A DNA stretch of 64,000 nucleotides from an uncultured Desulfovibrio sp. (GTDB lineage: Bacteria > Desulfobacterota > Desulfovibrionia > Desulfovibrionales > Desulfovibrionaceae). Positions within the stretch are counted from its first letter, which is position 1. Each line of letters opens with the position of its first letter. This document shows, one piece after another, positions 9,009-19,633 of the stretch. The position numbers were made by a program, and so were the translations under genes. Location: contig NZ_CABSIF010000017.1 in NCBI RefSeq assembly GCF_902477725.1, positions 1 to 64,000 on the forward strand. Reading direction: 5' to 3'. Below the pieces are notes generated by a model. The model worked only from the letters and a program-made list of their open reading frames with translations. It had not been told where the DNA came from and searched no databases.

Positions 9009-11762
9009 TCAAAATGTTACGCAGAGGTCTCCGCGAATACCCTGGCTTCGGGTGTCGCCTGCAAACTGGCCAGTATAGGAGATGCCGAACGAGACATTCT
9101 GGCTGAGGTGGGTGGACAGGCCCGCTTCGACCAAAGCCATGTTCCTCGCTATCGGCACCCCCTCGATGCCGAACCGGTCGGAGCCGGAAAAATTGACCGT
9201 CGTCATTGGCGATATGTCGCCGGAGGCATGCCTCCATGCGAGCGAACCGGTGGCGGTCAGTGCGACACCGCCCAGCGTAAAGTCGCTCGCACCCCTCAGA
9301 CCGGCTGTCGAAAAGGTGACGTTATTGTCGCCGCTCTGCGTCGTCAGCGCCGCAAGCCCACCCTCTTCGGTGAAGCCGTTGGTATGAACGTTCACATAGG
9401 CGAGGGAGACGAAGGGCTCGAAGGAAAGCTTGCCAAGCGACGTCTCGCCTGCATCCAGGCGGTAGCCGACATCGCCAAAGGCCTGAAAGGTACGGGCATC
9501 GTATTGACCGGACAGCCTGTCGGAGAAACCGGTGAAGTTCACACTTCGATCAGTACGGACGCCACTCCAGGTGTAGGCTGTACCAAGACGTACCCCTAAC
9601 GCGCCGATCTCGGATCCACCATAAGCACCAAGGGTGTAATTGTCTGAGAAGCCGGAGGCGTTGTTGGAATCCGCATCGTAGGATGAACGACCGTAACCAG
9701 TGAGCAAGCCGAGCCGCCATGTGTCGAAGACAGGTGCATCGGCGCCGATCAGGAAGCCTCCTGTATTGTGCGAGAACTTCGCGGCATTGCCATCACTGTC
9801 GGTGTTGCCCCACGCACCGTAGCCGTTCGTCCAGACGGTCAGCCCCTCAAAACCATAGGTGGCAGACGGTGCTGCCTGCGCGCCCACGGCGTCGAAAGCC
9901 GAGCGTATGCGGTCAATAGCGGCGCTGCGAACAAAGCGACTTTCCTCGACCATCGCGCTCTTGATAGACGGGTAGATGTCGCCCGAAAGCTGGTCGAAAG
10001 CGTCGCGCGCCTCGCCGTCGGTCTGAAGATTGCCGATTGCTCCGCGCAAGGTATTGTTCAGCGACATATTTTGCAAAACGCCCGCCGTAGCTAACTGGTT
10101 TGGCGTTGCCGCCGCACTGGTGAAGGCGCGGGACTGCGTTACATTGAGGTAGACGTTGTTGGCGTCGTAGCTGTCAGTCGCGGCGTAGAAGCTGGAGAGC
10201 GCCGCATTGCTGAGGGAATAGGTGCCCGTCACCCCGCCAGCCGCCGTCAGCACTGTGTAGCGAGCGCCGGGCGTAAAGAATCCGCTACCGTACCGGGAGG
10301 CCATGAGGATTGCGCCACTATTGATCGTCGCCGTTCCAGACACCGAGATCAGGTCGGAGACGGAACCGCCGGGAACCAGCTCTGCACTGTAGGTGGAACC
10401 CGAAGCCTGGCTGTAGTTGCCCGCCACGGTCAGTGTACCGGGGCTGTTGCCGGGTGCCACTGTCGAGCCCGAGAGTGCCGTCACGCTCCCGACCGTCCCC
10501 GAGCCGGTCAGCCGCGCGCCGCTCTCGACCATTGTCGCCGATCCGGCCATCGAGCCGTTGACCGTCAGCACACCGCCGTTCACCACGGTATTGCCCGTGA
10601 AGAGCGAATTGTCGCCAGTCAGGATCGTCCTTCCGGCAAGCGCCTTCAAAGTTCCATTTCCGCTGATCGCGCTGTCGAACAACAAGCCGGAACTGGTATG
10701 ATTGAAGACAATTGTGCCCGTCCCACTACCGAAAGCGATCGACGCAGCCTTGAACGTGCCCGCTGCGGCCGCACTGGAACCGGCGGCGGCACCGATGTTC
10801 AGCGTCCCCGTCGACCCGGCATTGGAAGCAATGGTGAGGGTACCGTTGTAGGCACCGTTCGTCAGCGTGCCAACCGTCACCTGGCCGCCATTGGCAACGG
10901 TCAGCGTACCCGTGCCATCATAACCGACACGCAGAATGGGGCCGTTATCGGTGAGTGTCGAGCCCGAGCCAGTAACGGTCACAGTGCCAACGCTGTTGGC
11001 GCTCAGTCCAATACGACCGCTCGTATTGATAACAGTTCCGCCGTTTTCAACGAGCAGTTCACCAGTCGACGCTCCAAAACCGATAACGAGCTGGCTGCCG
11101 ATATCCCACGTCGAGCGCGACCCGGTCACCGTCACTTGACCGCTGCCACCGTCACGGGCTCCTATGAAGCCATTGCTGTTGGCAGTAACCCTTCCGCCGT
11201 CAGAGACGGTCATCTCACCCCTGCCGCTCCAGCCGACAACGAGTTCGTTAGCGTTCGTCCATGTCGAACCCGCACCAGTCACGGTCACCGTACCCGTACT
11301 GCCGACGAAGTGTGCGACCGTGCCGTTTTGATTGCTGACCGTGCCCCCGTTCAGGATGTTCAACGTACCCGTACCGTTCGCGCCGACATCCATATCTTGG
11401 CCCGTGGGGTTGGCCCATGCCGAGCCGGTGCCAGTGACGGTCACCGTGCCGTTGCTGCCAGCGTTGTATCCGATATTGCCGCCGATATTGCCGCCTGTTC
11501 CGCTGATCGTTCCTCCAGACTCAACGATCAGTGTCGCATTGTGGTCCTTCCCGACATACAGGTCACCAGTGTAGGAGGTCGACGTATTGACGGTGCGTGT
11601 CCCAGCATCAATTACCTCATCTGCCAGCGCCTCCCCTCCCCAAGAGACCGTAAGAGCCACAGTTGAAAGGAAGACAGCGAGGATAAGAACAGCCGAAGGC
11701 TGCCTCACTATCCTCTGCACCGAGAGGTCTTCTCTCAGTTTAGGATTGCTTCGGTTGCACAT
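9009..11762 (-). CDS. Autotransporter (type Va) with repeat-rich passenger and beta-barrel
   Basis: A secreted/outer-membrane protein of 917 residues. An extended signal peptide (hydrophobic core AVLILAVFLSTVALTV, likely cleavage after ALA near residue 48) is followed by a passenger of degenerate repeats about 40-50 residues long, each with a glycine-rich core like GTVTVTGxGSTW and LxVGxxGTGxL (about 55-300), as in beta-helical autotransporters. Next come the PEP-like segment VAPGNSPGTLTVAGNYSQ and a C-terminal autotransporter barrel (about 640-917) ending in phenylalanine. The ATG at 11762 has GGGGG upstream; an in-frame TTG lies four codons earlier. The wording of the repeats and barrel resembles alphaproteobacterial (Brucella/Ochrobactrum-type) autotransporters, and TCG serine and CGG/CGA codons look more frequent than in neighbours. 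Acquisition by transfer is likely. Adhesin function is inferred from the family. Confidence 0.88.
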   Translation of the reverse strand: MCNRSNPKLREDLSVQRIVRQPSAVLILAVFLSTVALTVSWGGEALADEVIDAGTRTVNTSTSYTGDLYVGKDHNATLIVESGGTISGTGGNIGGNIGYNAGSNGTVTVTGTGSAWANPTGQDMDVGANGTGTLNILNGGTVSNQNGTVAHFVGSTGTVTVTGAGSTWTNANELVVGWSGRGEMTVSDGGRVTANSNGFIGARDGGSGQVTVTGSRSTWDIGSQLVIGFGASTGELLVENGGTVINTSGRIGLSANSVGTVTVTGSGSTLTDNGPILRVGYDGTGTLTVANGGQVTVGTLTNGAYNGTLTIASNAGSTGTLNIGAAAGSSAAAAGTFKAASIAFGSGTGTIVFNHTSSGLLFDSAISGNGTLKALAGRTILTGDNSLFTGNTVVNGGVLTVNGSMAGSATMVESGARLTGSGTVGSVTALSGSTVAPGNSPGTLTVAGNYSQASGSTYSAELVPGGSVSDLISVSGTATINSGAILMASRYGSGFFTPGARYTVLTAAGGVTGTYSLSNAALSSFYAATDSYDANNVYLNVTQSRAFTSAAATPNQLATAGVLQNMSLNNTLRGAIGNLQTDGEARDAFDQLSGDIYPSIKSAMVEESRFVRSAAIDRIRSAFDAVGAQAAPSATYGFEGLTVWTNGYGAWGNTDSDGNAAKFSHNTGGFLIGADAPVFDTWRLGLLTGYGRSSYDADSNNASGFSDNYTLGAYGGSEIGALGVRLGTAYTWSGVRTDRSVNFTGFSDRLSGQYDARTFQAFGDVGYRLDAGETSLGKLSFEPFVSLAYVNVHTNGFTEEGGLAALTTQSGDNNVTFSTAGLRGASDFTLGGVALTATGSLAWRHASGDISPMTTVNFSGSDRFGIEGVPIARNMALVEAGLSTHLSQNVSFGISYTGQFAGDTRSQGIRGDLCVTF

Positions 11763-12228
11763 CCACGCCCCCAAGAATGCTTTGTTAGAATTAATGATTG
11801 GGCCATGACTAGCCGAGGCAGCAAAAGGTTAGAAGTTGATAATGGCAATAAAATACAATTGTTACCTCTCAAAAGTGTCAGAGGACGATATTTGGCAAAT
11901 CGTAAAGCTGGACGCTTCTCAACTTGCTAAAGTTTCAAGCCTTATGCGTGACCTTACCCCACAACGCATGTCACGTATAGCTTAATGACTTTCCTTAAAT
12001 GAAGCCCAAGATGGTGAGCCCTCTTATCCCCACAGGCTCAACTGTTCGAGCGATTGCTTTTCTTCAAGCATGCTGAGGTACTAAAAAATCTGCTTTGGGT
12101 AGTGCATAATTCCCTGCTGGTCTCAGCGGCTATGAAATTGGCTCGTCAGATGCTCACCTTTGGGGCTGCCCAGTATGTATAGTGTGCCGTAGGCGCGCAC
12201 AGACTTCCCAATTATATGGAGGCAGTCC
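11763..12228. other. AT-rich, gene-poor region with a possible gene relic
   Basis: No intact gene. The sequence is distinctly richer in A and T than its surroundings. One stretch (about 12018-12180, plus strand) stays open for 54 codons to a TAG and reads as a plausible helical peptide (KHAEVLKNLLWVVHN, SAAMKLARQMLTFG), but has no start signal. It could be the tail of a decayed gene. I do not recognise the family. The autotransporter promoter must lie in the first part of this gap. Confidence 0.35.
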
Positions 12229-14028
12229 CTAGTTTTTCATGTCCACAATCAGCTCGGCCAGCCCCCTGGTCTGAACTGCCAGATCAGCCACTGCTTTTTG
12301 GGCCTCATTCATGGCTTCTGCCGTTTGGTGTGCAACCTGGGTGGCGTCGTCAATTGAATGGTTGATTTCTTCGCTGGCGGCAGACTGCTGCCCGCTGGCC
12401 TCGGCAATGGCGTTCACCTGGCTGGCGGTGGCTTCTACGGTAGCCACGATTTCCTCCAGAGCCTTGCCCGACTGATTGGCAAAATCCGTGGCCTGCTCTA
12501 CCTGCTCAACAGCATCATCCATGTCCGAAACGCTCTTGGACGTGCTTTCCTGAATGGCCTTGATGGCGTTGCCCACATCCTGGGTTGAGGCAAGGGTCTT
12601 TTCCGCCAGCTTGCGCACTTCATCGGCAACCACGGCAAAACCGCGCCCGGCATCGCCTGCCCGGGCAGCTTCGATGGCGGCATTGAGCGCAAGCAGGTTT
12701 GTCTGATCCGCGATATCGGAGATAACGCCCATGATGCGCGTAATGGCCTGTGAATGGTCGTTGAGTTCGGCCATGCCATCCCTGAGCCGCAACGAGACTT
12801 CGTGGACATGGCCAATGCTCTGCACGGCCTTTTCCACAATGCCTGCTCCGCTCAGGGCGCGGTCACGTGTCTGGCTGGCCGCGTCTGATGCGGTTGCGGC
12901 GCTGAGCGCCACCTCCTGCACGCTGGCGTTCATCTGATTCATGGCTGTTGCGGCCTCTGCAAGCATCTGGGCGGAATGCACGGCCCCTTTGTCCGACTGC
13001 TCTATCTGGGCTGAAAGCTGGGTTGAGGCAGTGCTCACAGCCTGGGCAACCTGCTCCAGCCTTTCCGCGGCCTGGAGCATGGCAGCGGTCTTGTCCTTTG
13101 CCTTGCGCTCGGCTTCAAGGGCCTCTGTCTGCGCCTGCTGGGCCTCACTGGCGGCCTTGCCAGCCAGACGGCTCTGCTCTTCGGCCTGCCCGATAAATTC
13201 CTTGAGTTTCACAACCATTGCGCTCAAGGCCTGTTGCAGGGTCGCCACTTCATCGCGCCCTGTTGTCTCAAATTCTTCATCAAGGTTGCCCTGCGCCACG
13301 GCGCGGGCATGCCGGGTTATGCCAGCCAGGGGCCGGGTTATGGACACGACCATCACATAGGAAAGCGGGCAGACCACCAGCAACAGAACCGCCAGAAAAC
13401 CACCACCATAGATCGCCAGCTTGCTGTGCAGGATGGAGCGCATGGTGGTGATGAGGTGGCTTTCGGCCTTGTCCACATTGTCGATATAGACGCCTGTGCC
13501 GATCCAGAAGGGCGTTCCGGCTATAGCTTCCGCATAGCCCAGCTTGAACACGTCGCCAGAGCCGGGCTTGGGGAACACAAAATCCACAAAACCGCCGCCA
13601 CGCTGGGCGACCTTGTACAGTTCACTAACATAGTGGACGCCATGGCTGTCTGCGGTTGACGCCAGATCCTTGCCGATCAGCTGCTTCTGCGTGGGGTGGG
13701 CAGTATTGACCGTGCCCTTGTACACATAAAAATACCCGGAGCTGTCATCCTCAAACCGGGCGCTGTCCACATACTGCGCAATGATGCGCAACTGCTCGGC
13801 CTCGGGCTGACCTTGCGTCATGGCCGCCAGACCAAGCGCCTGGGAGTGCGTGATATCCTTGATGCGCGCCCTCTGGGAGTCGAGCAGCATTTCCTTGGCA
13901 AGTGCCGTGCCGTCTGCAATGACGCCTTCCGTCATGCGCACGGACAGGCCTGCAATGGCAATAATCAGGGCGATCATGAGGATGACAAAAAAGACAATCC
14001 GCTGACTGATACTAAAATTTCTGAGCAC
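12229..14028 (-). CDS. Methyl-accepting chemotaxis protein with Cache sensor
   Basis: A chemoreceptor of 599 residues. The first membrane helix is at about 9-28. A periplasmic single Cache (sCache_2-type) domain at about 35-190 shows the family pattern [25 protein letters not shown] and [15 protein letters not shown]. The second helix is about 205-228, then HAMP ([19 protein letters not shown]), then the signalling coiled coil with tip [20 protein letters not shown] near 446. Cache domains of this type often bind small carboxylates or related metabolites, but the ligand here is not readable. The start codon is GTG, with AGGAGA eight bases upstream. It stands alone, facing the autotransporter region, and is more distant from the two 4HB receptors than they are from each other. 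Confidence 0.93.
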   Translation of the reverse strand: MLRNFSISQRIVFFVILMIALIIAIAGLSVRMTEGVIADGTALAKEMLLDSQRARIKDITHSQALGLAAMTQGQPEAEQLRIIAQYVDSARFEDDSSGYFYVYKGTVNTAHPTQKQLIGKDLASTADSHGVHYVSELYKVAQRGGGFVDFVFPKPGSGDVFKLGYAEAIAGTPFWIGTGVYIDNVDKAESHLITTMRSILHSKLAIYGGGFLAVLLLVVCPLSYVMVVSITRPLAGITRHARAVAQGNLDEEFETTGRDEVATLQQALSAMVVKLKEFIGQAEEQSRLAGKAASEAQQAQTEALEAERKAKDKTAAMLQAAERLEQVAQAVSTASTQLSAQIEQSDKGAVHSAQMLAEAATAMNQMNASVQEVALSAATASDAASQTRDRALSGAGIVEKAVQSIGHVHEVSLRLRDGMAELNDHSQAITRIMGVISDIADQTNLLALNAAIEAARAGDAGRGFAVVADEVRKLAEKTLASTQDVGNAIKAIQESTSKSVSDMDDAVEQVEQATDFANQSGKALEEIVATVEATASQVNAIAEASGQQSAASEEINHSIDDATQVAHQTAEAMNEAQKAVADLAVQTRGLAELIVDMKN

Positions 14029-14514
14029 GTCTTAATCTCCTGAAAAATCAAGGTGCAGACCGACAAGCCGAAAAGCTGCACCAACTCCCCTGCGCAGGCG
14101 CGCGCTGTTGCAGCGGGCGCGGGGTACAAAAAAGTACAGCGCGGGCACAATGTCAGGGCAGGTCATACCAGCGTAACTGGCTGCGTAAATGGGCGGTCGC
14201 AAGGCAAAGGCGGGAAGCAATGCACACATGATAAAACCAAAAGCGGAAAGGCCATGCCCGTAAAATACGGCACACCGATGCAGCCCGCAGGATGCTCCGG
14301 CGCATGGAAGATAACAACCTTATATACAAGCTGTATGGCCTGATTGTGGCAAACAGTAACTATTTTTGCAACATACACAAGCCGATAAAATTGATCAATT
14401 TCCTATGGCAATATCCCCTGTAAGCCTGAAATAATGCCGGCTGTGTCCCAATCCGCTACAGGCTGGCCATTTGAAAAAAAATCTGTTTTATGATTTTAAC
14501 CGGGCATAAAAAAT
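14029..14514. other. Intergenic region between divergently flanked genes
   Basis: It holds the promoter side of the Cache chemoreceptor and, at its far end, the ilvC terminator. I searched it for a -24/-12 element on the minus strand and found none with the right spacing. No gene is supported. Confidence 0.4.
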
Positions 14515-14547
14515 GGGGCTTTCCACGAAAATTTCGTGGAAAGCCCC
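14515..14547 (-). terminator. Intrinsic terminator of the ilv operon
   Basis: GGGGCTTTCCACGAAA is paired with its exact complement, and on the minus strand it is followed by ATTTTTTATG. It lies about 40 bases past the ilvC stop codon. Confidence 0.9.
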
Positions 14548-14584
14548 AACAAAACGCTTTCAGCCAGCAGCTGAAACAGCGGAA

Positions 14585-15933
<1,349 letters not shown>

Positions 15934-16422
15934 CTAATCCGTTTTCTTGGAACGACGCATGGCAACTGCGCCTGTGCGCGCCAGTTCCTTGATTCCAAAC
16001 CGTTGCAGCAGGCTGATGATGGCGTCCAGCTTATTCTGGTCGCCAGTGGCCTCAATGGTCATCTCATTGGGGCTTACATCAACCACCTTGCAGCGGAATA
16101 TTTCAACAGTTCGCAGAATTTCGCCCCGCATGGGGCCTTCTGCCTGCACTTTGACAAAGATCATTTCACGCGCCACAGCGGGAATATCCGCAAAATCCAC
16201 CACCTTGATGACCGAAACAATCTTGTGGAGCTGCTTCATGATCTGCTCCAGAATAAGACTGTCGCCATCGGTGGTGATGGTCATGTGCGAAACGCCCTCT
16301 TCCAGGGCCGGGGCCACATTGAGCGAATGAATATTGAAGCCGCGCCCGCTGAACAGGCCAGCCACGCGGGAAAGCACGCCGGGTTCGTTTTCCACCAGCA
16401 CGGAAAGCACATGTCGTTGCAT
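15934..16422 (-). CDS. ilvN: Acetolactate synthase small (regulatory) subunit
   Basis: Regulatory subunit of acetohydroxyacid synthase, which activates the catalytic subunit and gives valine feedback control. The protein has 162 residues. An ACT domain fills the first 75 (HVLSVLVENEPGVLSRVAGLFSGRGFNI) and the ALS_ss C-terminal domain follows (EIFRCKVVDVSPNEMTIEATGD). The second of two in-frame ATGs (16422) has better spacing to GGGAG than the first (16428). It lies 11 bases after ilvB and is almost certainly co-translated with it. The length matches the IlvH/IlvN class. Confidence 0.95.
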   Translation of the reverse strand: MQRHVLSVLVENEPGVLSRVAGLFSGRGFNIHSLNVAPALEEGVSHMTITTDGDSLILEQIMKQLHKIVSVIKVVDFADIPAVAREMIFVKVQAEGPMRGEILRTVEIFRCKVVDVSPNEMTIEATGDQNKLDAIISLLQRFGIKELARTGAVAMRRSKKTD

Positions 16423-16433
16423 AGCCATCTCCC

Positions 16434-18125
16434 TTACACCAGCAACATTTCATCAAGCGCCGCACCGGCGGGCACGATGGGGTACACGTTTTCTTCGCGC
16501 TCTACCACCACGTCAATGAAGGCAGGGTTGGGCGAAGCAAGGGCCTTTTCAAGCACGGCCCGCATGTCTTCAGCCTTTTCAATGCGATAGCCTTCGGCCC
16601 CGTAGGCCTCGGCCAGCTTCACAAAGTCGGGCTGGGCTTCCATGTTGGTGGAACTGTAGTTGTTGTTGTAAAAGAGCTCCTGCCACTGCCGCACCATGCC
16701 CAGATAGCGGTTGTTCAGAATGACGACCTTGATGGGCAGCCTGTTGGCAACCACGGTTGCCAACTCCTGAATATTCATCTGCAGCGAGGCGTCGCCTGCC
16801 ACGGCAATGACCTTTTTATCCGGAAAGGCAAACTGCGCCCCCACCGAAGCGGGAAAGCCGTAGCCCATGGTGCCTAGGCCCCCGCTGGTCAGCAGGGTGC
16901 GCGGCTTGGTGAACGAATAGAACTGGGCCACCCACATCTGGTGCTGGCCCACCTCGGTGGCGATGATGGCATCGCCGCCGGTGATGTCATACAGGGCCTC
17001 AATGACCGACTGCGGCTTGATATTGCCGTTTTCCTGATAGCACAGGGGCTTGCTTGCCTTCCATTCGGCCACGGCCGCAATCCAGGCGGCATGTTCACCC
17101 GCCCAGTCCTTGTTTTCCAGCTTGGCCTCGCAGATTTCTGCAATGCCCTCCAGCGCCAGGCGGCAATCACCCACCACAGGAACATGCACCTCCACATTCT
17201 TGCGAATGGATGTGGGGTCAATGTCGATGTGCACAATGCGGGCCTTGGGCGCAAAGGCCGCCAGCCTGCCGGTAACGCGGTCGTCAAAGCGCGCGCCCAC
17301 GCACATCAGCACATCACAGTTGTTGATGGCAAGGTTAGCCGCGTAGGTGCCGTGCATGCCCACCATGCCCAGCCACAGGGGGTCTGTGGCCGGAAAAGCC
17401 CCAAGCCCCATGAGGGTGCAGGTTACGGGTATGTTCAGCTTGCGCGCAAGGCTCGTTAGAGCCTCTGCCCCATTGGACAGAATAACCCCGCCGCCCGCCA
17501 GAATCACCGGGCGCTCGGCCTTTGCCAGTTCTTCCACCGAGCGGCGCAACTGGTTCAGGTTGGGCTTGTAGGTGGGGTTGTAGCTGCGCATGTAGACGTC
17601 TTCAGGCCAGACAAATTCCGCCCGCTTCTGCATGACGTCCTTGGGCAGATCCACCAGTACCGGGCCGGGACGGCCCGAACGCGCAAGGTAAAAGGCCTGA
17701 CGGATGGTCAATGCCAGCTTGGTGATATCCTTGACCAGAAAATTATGTTTGGTGCAGGGCCGGGTAATACCCACGATATCCACTTCCTGAAAGGCATCGT
17801 TGCCGATCAGCTGGGTGGGCACCTGCCCGGTGAACACCACCAGAGGAATGGAATCGGAGTAGGCTGTGGCTATGCCCGTGACCGTATTGGTGGCTCCAGG
17901 CCCCGAGGTGACCAGGCATACACCGGTCTTGCCCGAGGCACGGGCATAGCCGTCAGCCGCGTGCACAGCTCCTTGCTCGTGCCGTACCAGCACATGGCGT
18001 AGCTCGGGATGTCGCGGTAGTTCATCATAAATATCAATGACCGCACCGCCCGGATAACCGAACAGCACATCCACGCCCTCTCGCTTCATGGACTCAAGGA
18101 GAATCTGCGCACCAGTACATTCCAT
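16434..18125 (-). CDS. ilvB: Acetolactate synthase large (catalytic) subunit
   Basis: ThDP- and FAD-dependent enzyme that condenses pyruvate to acetolactate (or with 2-oxobutyrate), the first common step of branched-chain amino-acid synthesis. The protein has 563 residues. The N-terminal ThDP-enzyme domain has the catalytic glutamate in the RHEQGAVHAADGYAR motif. The central FAD/transhydrogenase-like domain is near 195-325. The C-terminal ThDP-binding motif is GDASLQMN...VVILNN (about 440-470). AAGGAG lies just upstream of the ATG. It is followed closely by ilvN, and a DUF465 gene lies 25 bases upstream. Branched-chain attenuation upstream was not evident. Confidence 0.96.
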   Translation of the reverse strand: MECTGAQILLESMKREGVDVLFGYPGGAVIDIYDELPRHPELRHVLVRHEQGAVHAADGYARASGKTGVCLVTSGPGATNTVTGIATAYSDSIPLVVFTGQVPTQLIGNDAFQEVDIVGITRPCTKHNFLVKDITKLALTIRQAFYLARSGRPGPVLVDLPKDVMQKRAEFVWPEDVYMRSYNPTYKPNLNQLRRSVEELAKAERPVILAGGGVILSNGAEALTSLARKLNIPVTCTLMGLGAFPATDPLWLGMVGMHGTYAANLAINNCDVLMCVGARFDDRVTGRLAAFAPKARIVHIDIDPTSIRKNVEVHVPVVGDCRLALEGIAEICEAKLENKDWAGEHAAWIAAVAEWKASKPLCYQENGNIKPQSVIEALYDITGGDAIIATEVGQHQMWVAQFYSFTKPRTLLTSGGLGTMGYGFPASVGAQFAFPDKKVIAVAGDASLQMNIQELATVVANRLPIKVVILNNRYLGMVRQWQELFYNNNYSSTNMEAQPDFVKLAEAYGAEGYRIEKAEDMRAVLEKALASPNPAFIDVVVEREENVYPIVPAGAALDEMLLV

Positions 18126-18150
18126 GTCCGACTCCTTAAAAAAAGCCCGG

Positions 18151-18378
18151 CTATCCTTGTTTCTTCAGACGATCAAGAACGGCCATGAGCTGGGTTTTTC
18201 CTTCGAGCTTCTGCTTTTTCAATTGCTTGAGCGTCTGCTCTTCAGTGGGCGAACGGAAGGCCTTGCCTTCGAGCTTTTCCACCTGTTTTTCGTAGAGCAC
18301 GTGATCTTCCCAAAGGGATTTCAGCTCCGGATCAGTGGCAGCGTACTTTTCCAGCAGTTCCAGTTCTTGCTGATCCAT
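18151..18378 (-). CDS. Small DUF465/YdcH-like protein
   Basis: A protein of 75 residues, mostly helical and charged (QQELELLEKYAATDPELKSL, KQLKKQKLEGKTQLMAVLDR), of the size and pattern of the DUF465 (YdcH) family, whose function is unknown. A GGAGAT ribosome site precedes the ATG. It ends 25 bases before ilvB on the same strand, so the two are probably transcribed together. Whether it has any role in branched-chain synthesis is unknown. Confidence 0.8.
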   Translation of the reverse strand: MDQQELELLEKYAATDPELKSLWEDHVLYEKQVEKLEGKAFRSPTEEQTLKQLKKQKLEGKTQLMAVLDRLKKQG

Positions 18379-18590
18379 AAGAAATCTCCATTGTTAGATG
18401 TTCATAGGCTGTTGCCTGCGCATCAACTGAGGCTTTTGCTCAAGGTGACATCAGCCCGCCTGTGCCGTTGCGCCGATGTGGCTTTGTGCAGCGCGGCTAC
18501 AAGTCATATGGGCTTATTCTCCTGGCGCGGATTCTCAGACATCCGCATGGAGCATATGAAAAAATCAGTCCTCCGGCGGCGCCAGTTCTT

Positions 18591-18893
18591 TTAATGAAGC
18601 GTCATCGCGTACTGAGCCAGCGAGGCTATGACAATCCGGTTAAACAGCTCAATGGCCAGCAGCACCACCACGGGCGAAAAATCCATGCCGCTTGAATAGG
18701 TAAACGGCAACCATTTGCGCACGCGGTAAAACACAGGCTCCGTAAGGGTGCGCAAGGTGCGCACAATAGGATTGTAGGGATCGGGGCGCACCCACGTGAG
18801 CACAGCCGCGATAATGACAATCCAGAAATAAAGACTAAGCAGAGACCCGAGCACCAGGGCAATAGCGCTCATGGTATTGGCAACAACAATCAT
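18591..18893 (-). CDS. YggT family membrane protein
   Basis: An inner-membrane protein of 100 residues. The first hydrophobic helix is at about 5-33 (IALVLGSLLSLYFWIVIIAA), followed by the family motif TWVRPDPYNPIVRTLRTLTEPVF, in which the proline-rich turn is characteristic. A second membrane segment lies near 70-92. YggT proteins are linked to osmotic tolerance or to cell-division/segregation neighbourhoods, but their biochemical role is unsettled. GGAGGG sits five bases before the ATG. Spacing to the HAD gene upstream is 47 bases on the same strand, so co-transcription is possible. Confidence 0.88.
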   Translation of the reverse strand: MIVVANTMSAIALVLGSLLSLYFWIVIIAAVLTWVRPDPYNPIVRTLRTLTEPVFYRVRKWLPFTYSSGMDFSPVVVLLAIELFNRIVIASLAQYAMTLH

Positions 18894-18940
18894 GCGCCCT
18901 CCAGCGTGGCTTTCTTTTGTATTCGCAGCGGGGTTAAGCC

Positions 18941-19633
18941 TTACAGGCCGGAAACAGGCGGCAGCACTGCGGCCAGCGCATTGTGCAGACCGGGATAATC
19001 CGCCACCGTAATCTCTCCCCGTAACGGGCCGCCATTAAATGCGGCAAATATCACGCCCGCCCCCCCGGCTGCCTCCTTGTCGTGCTCGCTGTCGCCAACA
19101 AAAAGCACCTGCTGCGGAGGGCATTGCCACGCGGCACATATGTGCCGCGTTCCCTCGGGCGAAGGCTTGGGTGCGGCTGTATCCGCCGCGACCACAGGAT
19201 TAAAATAGGAGGGCAGGGAAAAAATGTCCAGAACCGTTTGTATTCCATCGAGCTTTCGATTGGTGTGCACGGCCATGCGCACCCCCCTGCTCCGCAGATT
19301 GCCGATAAAGTCCATAAAACCGGGCTGTAAGCGCAGCATGGGGACGATATCGCGCTGGTAAATAACCTCGTGGCGAATAACATGGTCGATCTGCCCGTGC
19401 AGGGATGGCGGCACAATATGCAGCAAGGCCTGACGCGATGTAGCCATGAAACAGTAGTTTTCCTGTTCAATGGTCATGGGCGGCAGGCCAAACCAGGCGA
19501 GAACACGATTGTAAAAGATGTTGTTCGCCTCGCGCGAATCAATCATCACGCCGTCGCAGTCAAAGATCACGCCAGCAATGCCGTGAGGGAACAAACCTTG
19601 CGCGGTGAGCTGCTGCGCCTGCTGGCTGCTCAT
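18941..19633 (-). CDS. HAD-superfamily hydrolase (phosphoglycolate-phosphatase-like)
   Basis: A cytoplasmic phosphatase-fold protein of 230 residues. Motif I is VIFDCDGVMIDS (nucleophile Asp about residue 23), motif II is the AVHTN segment, motif III is the lysine in AAPKPSPEG, and motif IV is FVGDSEHDKEAA. A helical cap lies between motifs I and II, as in subfamily IA (Gph, beta-phosphoglucomutase). The ATG at 19633 overlaps the stop codon of the upstream gene (ATGA), with GGAGG eight bases before it. A GTG at 19657 would add eight residues. Translational coupling ties it to the unknown protein upstream. The substrate is not determinable. Confidence 0.88.
   Translation of the reverse strand: MSSQQAQQLTAQGLFPHGIAGVIFDCDGVMIDSREANNIFYNRVLAWFGLPPMTIEQENYCFMATSRQALLHIVPPSLHGQIDHVIRHEVIYQRDIVPMLRLQPGFMDFIGNLRSRGVRMAVHTNRKLDGIQTVLDIFSLPSYFNPVVAADTAAPKPSPEGTRHICAAWQCPPQQVLFVGDSEHDKEAAGGAGVIFAAFNGGPLRGEITVADYPGLHNALAAVLPPVSGL

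Noticed and set aside
10698..11666. 322-codon frame on the plus strand, opposite the autotransporter
   Set aside because: A shadow of the GC-rich coding strand; its protein is low-complexity (Arg/Thr/Ala) and there is no start signal. Similar shadows lie opposite ilvC (14513-15601), the alcohol dehydrogenase (27396-28871), the large membrane protein (31323-32552), uvrC (38075-39382), trpB (40478-41575), gcvPB (50837-52183) and gcvT (54200-55360).
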